This document shows positions 1 through 9,600 of a stretch of DNA of 64,000 nucleotides, one piece after another. Origin of the DNA: Capitulum mitella. Its lineage: Eukaryota > Arthropoda > Thecostraca > Pollicipedomorpha > Pollicipedidae. The notes below the pieces were generated by a model. It had not been told where the DNA came from. It saw nothing but the letters and a program-made list of their open reading frames with translations, and made no database searches. The stretch is taken from contig CP099845.1 of the NCBI GenBank assembly GCA_030062745.1, positions 18,454,903 to 18,518,902 of the forward strand, given 5' to 3'. The position numbers and the translations under genes are program-made. Every line of letters starts with the position of its first letter. Within the stretch, counting starts at the first letter, position 1.

Positions 1-377
1 GGAGCAAGTCCCGCATGCACGCTCGGCAAGCCACAAGCCGCTGCAGCGGAGCGGGCGGGGAGGGATGAGGACCACAGGTCAGACACAACGGTCGCGGTCT
101 CCCGCCAATATTAGTGGTCGACAGAGGTCAAACATTCACGGGAGAAACCAGATCAAATCGAGCAGATTATGTTCACACAAAACCATCGACAATGTTCACC
201 GGCATTCACCACAGACAGTGCGCGAAACATAAAAAAGGTGCCAGCCGGGACCTTCTGAGCTCCCCCCCTCCGTCTGGCATGCACTCGATGCAGTCCGTAC
301 AAAAAAAAAACACCCCTTCCGTGCTCCAGATCCAGTGCTCTGGTCTCAGAGATGGCCAAACTTGCCACTCCAAGCAG

Positions 378-615
378 TCAGATACCGCAGCCCGTACAGC
401 CGGACGTTATCGAGGCCACCACGTCGGACGCGAGGGGGTCCCGGGAGTCCCGGCTCTGGGTGAGGCGGGCCGAGGCGGGCAACTCACTATCTTCCCGGCT
501 GACGCCGACGCAGAGAAGCCACTCCTGCCGGCTGAGGGAGCGGCTCGAGTCGGTGTCGCAGTAGCGGTGGAAGCGGCGCGCGCACGACGATGGCTTCAGC
601 TGCCGGCGCGCCTTC
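378..615 (-). CDS. SMOC: Exon: EF-hand 2 and C-terminus of the EC domain
   Basis: The acceptor is TGGTCGGCAG. Phase 2 joins the previous AG to make Arg, then KARRQLKPSSCARRFHRYCD and the second loop DTDSSRSLSRQE, then WLLCVGVSRE. The loop keeps ligands at positions 1, 3, 5, 9 and 12, but Gly6 is replaced by Arg. Cys residues either side match the disulphide-paired EF-hand of SMOC/SPARC. The frame runs on through a Ser/Arg-rich tail to TGA at 378-380. An internal GATA-then-GTGAGT donor about 490 could instead splice out the tail, so the C-terminus is less certain than the EF-hand. No polyadenylation hexamer is visible on the minus strand between 377 and 1. Confidence 0.85.
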
Positions 616-3600
616 CTGCCGACCAGGACACCGCGCCGTCAGCGGACGCCGGCTCCGGACTCCGGACTCCGGACTCCGGTCGGTGGCGGACGCCAGGCAG
701 CAGCGGACTCAAAAGGGCAGCTGGCGCCACAACACAGCAGCGGACTCGGGACAACAGTAGACTAGAGCTGGTAGCGGAGTTCAAACAACGCTGGATAACG
801 TACAGCATCACGAGACAAAATTTGCTTAGCTCTTGAGGGCAGGGGCGTCAATTTGTATTTTTTGAGGGGCCACTGCCCCACTTTGCCCCCCCCTGCATAT
901 TTTCTTCCAATTTTAACAAGGGAATCATAGTTTGTTACCTGATAAATGATAACCTAAAAATAAAAATTGTCGTCGATCAAAATAAAGTCGGCTAAATCTG
1001 TTCAGAAACTCGCATTCTGGGGGAGCTTAGGTCATCGGACCTTTGGCTTGGTCTTTCCAACCATTTACACCAAATGATACCCCGCTTGAGGGGATTGGAC
1101 TCTAGACGGCATGGAGACGCGTCAGCAGCGGACTTTGCTTTGCACTGGCCTCTAAACAGCAACAAACTACAGACAACAACAGACTTGCACCAGCATCTGC
1201 AGACGCTGGACATGCAGTGAACAGAACGACTATGGAACACGCAGATAGCAACCGAGGCGCCCACAACAATGCAGAAGTCCCTCAGACTTCTGACAATTCA
1301 CATGCGCTGGAAGATACACGATGAGCGGTCTCCCACAGCGCGGACCCTGTCGGTTCCCCAGCCACCAGCCGTCGCGTGCGACCTCTGCCGGGCTCACCTC
1401 CGCAGCCGGCGAATCTCTCGCCGCGACACGTTGCCGCTTTGGTCGCGGTCTAGCTGAGCGAATTTCCAGTCCGCCGCCATCCGCTCCAGGTTATGCACGG
1501 GAGCTGCGCCGTCGTCTGCAACAGGAGCAGGCGCTGACGGTGCAGGAGTCGATTCTCGACAGTCGAGCTCGGCTGCCGCCAACGCGCGGGCGACGGGGCC
1601 CGATTCGCCGCGGCAAAATTTGGCAGCCGAACGTGCATCGTAACCCGTCACAGCGTAACGACGCCTAACCGCTGCCTGTCGTGGCCAGGTGGACGCGGAG
1701 CGAAGCAGCATACTCCGGTGCGGTCAGGCGCCGGCCTCGAGGTCAGGAACAGACGCCGGCATGAGGTCCGAAACGGAAATGATTAGCCGGCGACGAGGGA
1801 CCGCGACCCTGTGATGAGCAGTACAGTAAAGGTCCCCAGCGCTGCCTCGCTGTCCGGCTTAAGTGAACTTCATATTTGGGAGCACTGGTGGCGGGATCAG
1901 GATATGGTAGGCCAGATCAGCTTAGCGTAGACCTTGATCCCCGGCTATTGCCAATGGCGTAATACTAGAGGTTACCGGTTCCAAAGCAGCTGGTATGAAC
2001 CGTATTTCGTGCAGTGAAAATGAGTTTTGTAGAAGCCTCATGCCACACCTTACTTTAGGTCCATTTGCAAAAACAGGGGTTCCTAGCGCACGACTACGCC
2101 ACAGAACAGCACTTTTATGGACAAACAGGACGCCAAATCGTACATAGCTTTACATCAGAAAGCCATCCTCCATCTTCATCCATTCCAACGTCATTTTTTG
2201 GTTTTCAGCACGCGAGGTTTGCGCATTGTTACTCGGCGATTCATGATTAACTCATCTAACCTCTAGAGACCCATAACCAACAACAAAGTTCGTGTTTCAC
2301 CTGATACGTCTGGACACCTTACAAGTGTTAGGGCTTATCTTATGAGAACCTCCACATATCTTTCATAATCCTGCGATGTTATCCAAGATCAAGTGCATTT
2401 TACAAGCATTTAGCGGGCAACTTTTGCGAATTTCTGGCGGTAATGGAAGGCATGTGTACCGCGTATAGGACGATTTCTGAGACTTTTTCAGCGAAGCAAT
2501 TCTTGGGTTTTGAAGACAACGTCAAGGGCGTAGAGAATGTCAAGGTCCCGTCAATGTGCATTGTCAAACGGTAAGTGAGCGAAAACAATGTGTCATTTGG
2601 TGGCAAGACACACCGAAACACCAGTTGCATGTTTTTTTGCGTTTTATACAGACTTCCATTATACATGTTGCGGGTACACCGCGATGCTAGTGTTTATGCA
2701 CGACCTGGTGGATGTTCACTCCCACTGCGGACATCAGGTGCTGAAATCGCTGAACATGGTAGATCGGCTGCCGTCCTTGCAGCTGATCGGCAGTCGTAAA
2801 GCAAGCCGTGGTCGAGCCGGAAGCCGCGAGAGCAGCTCGCCAGAGAAGTGGCGCAGTTGGCAGCGCAGTCTCCCCCCGACCGGCATGTCCTGGGTTCGAC
2901 CTTCACCGGCCGGGTACCACACCGCCGCCCGGCGCGGCGGCTTACAACGCCCGCCGGACCATCGGCTGGGGCCAATCGGCAGCGTCCACAACCCGACAAC
3001 CCGCCGCTCGTGCGCGAGGCCTCGTGTTGCCACCGACGGCCGGGAGCAAGTCGTGCAGAGGGTCACGACGCGGCGTCCCGCCTGCACGGGCCCGGCCCTC
3101 GAACCCGCCGGTCCGGTGGCGTCGGGACGGTGCGGCGGCCTTCGCGCCGGCGCCGTCTGGGGTCAGCGGGTCAAAGAGCGCCGCAGGCGGTGCTGGCCCG
3201 CCGTCACCGGCAGCGGCGCAGCCGACGGCGCTCCGGCCGCTCCCGGGGCTCCGCCGACGAGGGACGATGGGACGACGGGACGACAGGGAGACGGGACGAC
3301 GAGACAATGGGACAATGGTAATAGACGATGGGGGATGGAACAATTGGGCCACTGTCCAATCAGTCCTTAGGTCGATGGGACGATGGGTTGGCGCGACGGC
3401 GGGACGATGGGTCGTGGGCGGGTCCAGCTTACCTGGGTCGGCGTGCACCCTGCGGTAACGTTCGTACTCCTCCTGGATCATGCGCATAACGTTGTCTCGG
3501 AAGATGGTCTTGGCTCTACTGCCGCACCCTGGGGAAAACAGGTGGATCCCGTTTCAGACGAGGCCGCGTGGCAACATTTCTCGGGCAAAAGAGAAAAGTC

Positions 3601-6600
3601 GCCCCAAAAGAAAGACAAAACACTGCAATGGCGCGTTGACCATCTCTTTCAAAACGTACAAAACAAAACGCCTGGACTGGAAAAATACCTATTTAAAGTC
3701 ATACAAAGTTGACTGATCTGACGCCCTCATAACGAAAGAGATGCCTCAAAGATGTGCGCACAAACAAAGGATGTACGTAGTTGCAATAATTTACTTACGC
3801 CCTCTCCGCCTGCCTTTCACTCGGGGCTTTTTGGAGCTTGTTTCTGAAAAAGAGATTCCTGATACAGTAGTCAGTTTCACATCCGTCGTTCACATTTTTT
3901 TCGTTTTTACCGGACCAAAATCTGAACACATAAGAACAAAAATATTGGTCTCATTTATTTCAAGTATGAGAAAAAATACTGGATCCAGCCATTTTACATT
4001 GCGTGTATCATACACGATACAATCAAACATTTCCTTACCATCCCTGATTATTCCCTGCAATCTTTGTTCGTAATGTGACCGTGATGCAATGAAATATGAC
4101 ATCCAAGCCAACGTGAGTCCATTGCAAACATTCCATACGCGTGAAACTAGCAAAACTATAGTTGTATATCTCGTACATCTCTGTGTTTCTTCACAATGTG
4201 CAGTTACGAGACGGCCCAAGGCACCCGACTGCACAATATATCACTGCTGAAAAGAAACTGCTCGTCTCGCACAGGTTACGCCAGTGTTACAAGTTCAAGC
4301 TACTGTGTTTGATTCCGCCATGTGTTCAATTGCGCTCCTAGTATTTTTTTGCATTTAACATATTTTTGTATTTTGTAGTTCTCGCGTTCTAAACAGTTCA
4401 AGATCTTCTTTCTAAACAGCGCCCAAAGTACAGCCACCACCGCTGGCGGGGCCAAAGTGGAGCTGTCACTCACCACGAGCAGAGTCGCGCACTTTCCTGG
4501 CTGAGCACTCGGGCCTGGAGTTGAGTACAGCCGTACCGACCACCGCGCCTCCCTGGTCGTCGACACACCAGCAGTAGCCTGCAGTACAGGGCACCGCCAG
4601 CCGTTACCGTGCCGTCCACACGGGGCACCACAGGGCGTCACTATGCCGTCCACACAAGATACCGCCGGCCGTTGATGTGCCGCCCACACAGGGTACCGTC
4701 AGCCGTCACTGGGCCGTTCACACAGGGCACTGCCAGCCGTCACCGTGCCGCCAGCACAGGGTACCCCGGCCGTCACCGTGCCGTCGGCACAGGGTACCCC
4801 GGCCGTCACCGTGCCGTCGGCACAGGGTAGCCCGGCCGTCACTGTGCCAGCGGCACAGGGTACCCCGGCCGTCACCGTGCCGTCGGCACAGGGTAGCCCG
4901 GCCGTCACTGTGCCAGCGGCACAGGGTACCCCGGCCATCACTGTGCCGCCGGCTGCGGCCGCTGGGTGGGTCGGGCCACCGAGGGAGACCTCATGGTAGA
5001 GCTGCTCGCCGTCTGATTGGAATGGGAATGGAGGCTCGGCAAACTGCTCCGGTCATGGTGGGCAAAAGCCGTTCTTTTTGTGCTGATGAGAGTAAGAGAT
5101 GAGGTTCCTCCTCCCGCCCCTCCCCCCCCAAAAAAAAAACGCATGGCAGATAGTTCGTGTTCATCTCTCGGTGCGCAGAAATGGACTTAGAACGTAGACT
5201 TATGGTCAACTGAGGTGGAAAAAAGGTAAGTGTTTTCAAACAACAAAACGGAAAGTTTTGGGGAAGACAGAAAGAGCTTAAAAGGAGCCGTGAAAGGAAC
5301 ATGGGCTTTGAAACCCTCGTTATCGCAACTGCGTTTTGGCGGAAAAACTGACTACAGTTTCACCTATGTTGATATAACAGCATTTTCCGAGTTATGCCTA
5401 ACACCCATTACCTGGAATACCAAAATGGAATAGCCTGAGTCATTGGCGACGCCTTCATCATTTCAAATGGACCTCTCTGATATCAAGACAAGACTGCATG
5501 CGTGAAACCAAAACAACCAGGACTTCGTCACAGTCGAGTACACACAGGCCGATAAGAGGATGCCCCTGGGTTTGCGACAATAAACAGACCGACCTATTCA
5601 TGATGTCACTCGGGATTGAGAAATTCCGACCCGTCGCGGACCTCTTCACTGGAGATTGCAGGAGTCAAGCAGCACGCATTAGTAGTCAACACGCGGCGCT
5701 TTCGAGTGGCATTTATTGATGACGCACTCCCACCAATGGAACAATGATTCTAGCTTCGGCTTATACAAAGCGGCCATTGGTCACTGACTAGGCAAAGCAT
5801 AATGTAGATTTGAAAAGTGTAAAGTGAAAGCAAAAAATGTAAACAGGCACGAATGTAGTTTTTCAAAATGAACGGGTTTGCCCGCTCGTGCATAACTTCT
5901 GAAACACATCATTGTGGATGCCAGTCGCATTAGGTGTCATGTTAATTCACCCACAAAAAATGGAGAACTATGCCCATGTTAACAGGGTCATTTGGTGTGC
6001 AACACACCTCGGGACAAGACTGCTTCCCATTTCAAAAGCTACACAATAGAAGTATCGCGAAAAGTTGTGGCACGAGTCATGGGTGAAGGTTGGCAAATGA
6101 AGCTGATATATCTCCGCTGTACGGTCGCCCGGAACACAAAATGGGCCGCCTGTGCTTACTGCCAAAAACACTGTTCCTGTTCATGCACTTGTGTGACTCC
6201 ACATTTTGTCCTCTTGAAATGAGTCACACTCTCCTGAGTTTACTTACTTCACACATTTTAGTCCCGAAAGCATCGTGATAAAAGAAGAATGCATTTGTTT
6301 TTCTCAGTACCTCCCATAACTCTGCAGATGAGCGTTCGGAAAGCCGGAGCATTCCCAGAATACGAAAGCCTTCCACTGCTGCTACCATTTACAAGCAAAC
6401 AAATATTCATAACCATATGAAATACATAACAAAAAAGATTGCCACTGGAACGTGCTATTCAATAGCAGGTTGCGCCGAGGCCATGTTGATATAACCATAC
6501 CTGTTACAGCGAAGAAAAAATAAATATTTTCAGTTCGACGAGCACCTCCATACGTGGCGTTGTTGCGTGAGATTTTCTCGTGCAAATGTATACAATAACT

Positions 6601-9600
6601 GTCCAGAAACAAAGGATTATTGGTCCGAACGAAACAATAGGCAAGATACCAACACGCAAGAATACAGTCGAAAGTAGAGATGAATGACTAGACATCGTCC
6701 ACATTCAGTTCATAAACGTCATTCATTATATCAAGAGACAGCGTATTGTAAAAAATCAATTACAAATAAAAAAAAATATTAAACTCAATGACGAGTCCAA
6801 TATATTTGTCATTTGCAACTGATTTACATAACAGGAGTGTCTCTTGGTATACCGAAGGTCGTTCATGAGCTGAATGCATACGGTGACTAAAACCCAGGAA
6901 CATTTAAAAGCCTTTCTTTAAGATACTGAACGGCAAATCATCCTATTATTTTTCTCCATATCTGCGGTCGTTGACAACCACATTCTTTGAAAACGTATAT
7001 TTCGCTTTAATTTCTGCCTCCCTCTACTTAATCGGCTAACCTCTGCCCTTCAGCCCAAATCCTTTTGTTGTACGCGGCGCCGAGTCGGCTGCAACACTCG
7101 ACAGCGGACTAAGCTGTCGCGTTCCATGCCTTGCTTTCATTCAGCAGAGGCATCCCGCCTCACTGCAGCGTCCAGCTGGAAGCCGTGCGTTACGTAACAA
7201 CCACCGCCTTATCCTCGTCCTTAATCTTTTTGTCCGCGTCTCAAGTGTCTGCATCGCTTTGAGGGTGTTTTTCGAATACATTCTTGGAATCGTGCGCAAC
7301 TATTTCCCATGAGAAGAATAGCCACGTGGCGACGTGGATCACACGTGTAGCCGATAAAAAGTATCTCTTAGCCGCTTTCCCAGAAAAACCTGACACGAGA
7401 AAAAGCGCCTCGTTTGTGCTGGACTGTAGCCGCCGTCAACACAGAGCTGTACATCCTGCGAAAAAATCGTTTACCAACACTGCAGATGGTGTGCGACACA
7501 CGTGGGAACTAAACCCAAGGCCTGAGAATTAAAAGCAAATCATGTTTGGGTGCAGCTGACGCTCGGCGGGGCGACAGGCACAGGCGATGTAAACACCTCG
7601 CGAGACCGCAACAGCGTCACAGACGCCAAAACGACTTCGCCGCGCCTGGCCGCACAGCCCCGACTGGATGCCAGAAACGATGGGATTAACACCCCGCACG
7701 GCGCTTATAGCGTTCGTAGCTAGAGGGGCGTTACGCATGTGGCACCGAGCGAGAGCGCAGTAGAATAGCTACCGTTTTTCTGTTTTATTTGCAAAGTGGT
7801 ATGCATTATGACGGGCATTTGCATGTCTTAAAAGTCTGAAAACTGAACGCAGCTTGATCATAAATGAAACTGAAGACAGTCTGAAGGTAATTTGTGCCGC
7901 ATGGAGTACCTCGGCCTTATCAGACCAATCGACTGACATGTCAGAGTATGACTTGGTACAGCCGTAAATGCAAACGATTTATACGTTATGCAAAAGTCTG
8001 ACATCTTTGTGAAATGAAACCTACATGGGAGGACCTGCGTGGGACAATAAAACCACAAAATTGCAAGGGTGTAAATTTAAGCCACACATCACAAAAGCTG
8101 AGGAAATAGCACACACACCCGCGTTTTTTCCCAAGAATTGAATGAGAGACTCCATGTAAATCACTCGGTTTAAATCACGCGCACTCGTGCATAAACGCAC
8201 GCCAGATGTAAATGTCCTCCAGTGGTTAAATTGCTCACATCCCAACTTGAGTTATCTGACGAACAAAGACCTCGTGACGGCCGAATGCAGGCATTCTGAC
8301 CTGAAGCGCGTTCGTCGTGCTATTAGCCTGATGCATAACACTGGCGGCACTCCCACACGGACCGCCGGAAGCCAGCGAGACAGCATCAGCGAAACCAGTT
8401 TCCAGCGCGACCCTCGAGACAGCAAGCTGCATGCCGGAGACGGACGCGGAGCACCTGTGATGCGGAACAGATCGCCTCATCGCTGCACACGGGAGCCGAT
8501 GCAGGTCTGCAGGCATGCCCGGACGGCCGTTATACCCATTTGCGGACCGCGCTGCCAGTCGCGGAGATGTCGTTCAGAGCCGTGTTGCCCCTTCAGGAGC
8601 GGAGCTGCCATTATCTGGACGGCTGGCGGGGTCTGTCCAGAGTACCCGGACCGAGATGGTTCCGGAAGCGACCCGAGGTACCGCCGCACGCCAGCGACAA
8701 CAAGACGCAGGAGGGCTATAAGGCGTGAAGGTACCGAGTCGAGACTTCCGATCGGTAAAACGACGAGAAAGAATCGAGCTTCAACTCAAAGTCTAGACGG
8801 CGACAGGGCGTCGATGGCACACCCTGGGCTTCTGCTGTGGTGGAGCTGAGACGCACACTCCACTGACCAATTTGGCTGGGTCAGAGATGATGGTTGCCGC
8901 GACGTCATGACACGTCTAAGTCACGAGATCATGAAAAGTCGGCCAATCCCGAAGTGATTTGATCGAGTGCGTGAGTTCCAGTGCGTGCGTGAGTGAGTGC
9001 ACCCGCGAGGGAAAATCGGTCTCTATTGATCGCGTAAAAATGCGGTAGTACTCCCTCCACAGTTCGTGTATGAACATACAGGAGATAAAACGCCCAGAGA
9101 AATAGACAAACAAAGAGGCATTGAGAGTATCAATAGCGACGTACTCCCTAGAACATTTCGTAGCCAAACTCGTTGCGCAATTCCACTTCCCATTCTCACC
9201 GCTTGATGGCTTTTCTTCAAACCGCTAGCACTGCCTCAGGGCAAGAGCATGGCGACATCGCGCCCTGAACGAGCCCAGGCTGCCGCCCCAGCCCACCCGC
9301 TGGGACCTGCAACTCGCTGCGCCCCGTCCGCGCAAACCGCAAGGGACGCGACGCATCCCCGCGGCGCCGTCATCACCAGACGGCGGCGGCCGCCGTCCCC
9401 CGCGTGACACCCGTCCGCACCCTCCGCGCGTGCGACGGGGTCACCAGGGTCACGTCGGCACAGCTGACGCAAGCGGCGCCTCGGGCGTCACGAGGCTTCG
9501 CCCCAGCGCGTCCCGAAGGAATCCCCGGAGAGGCCGCCCCGACGCGACGTGGCGGCAGGTGGCCTCCGGATGGTGCGACGTGTGCGCCGGTGCCCGCCCG

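Noticed and set aside
840-900. G-rich GGGGCGTCAATTTG...TGCCCC patch, and a similar patch at 57393-57440
   Set aside because: They look like worn transposon ends, but neither has a partner end or target duplication that I could find.
992-1264. Minus-strand frame with a CRCWCK stretch resembling TY1 CWCV
   Set aside because: It lies in the intron between the two EF-hand exons, lacks the other TY1 landmarks and would break the in-frame exon join.
3797-3841. Possible 45-nt minus-strand cassette exon between a TTTTTCAG acceptor and a GTAAGT donor
   Set aside because: In the phase required by both neighbours it contains a stop, and it is not needed for a continuous EC domain.
8187-8849. 220-codon plus-strand frame inside the large SMOC intron
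   Set aside because: No domain, mixed composition, no codon bias and alternative open frames in the same stretch.
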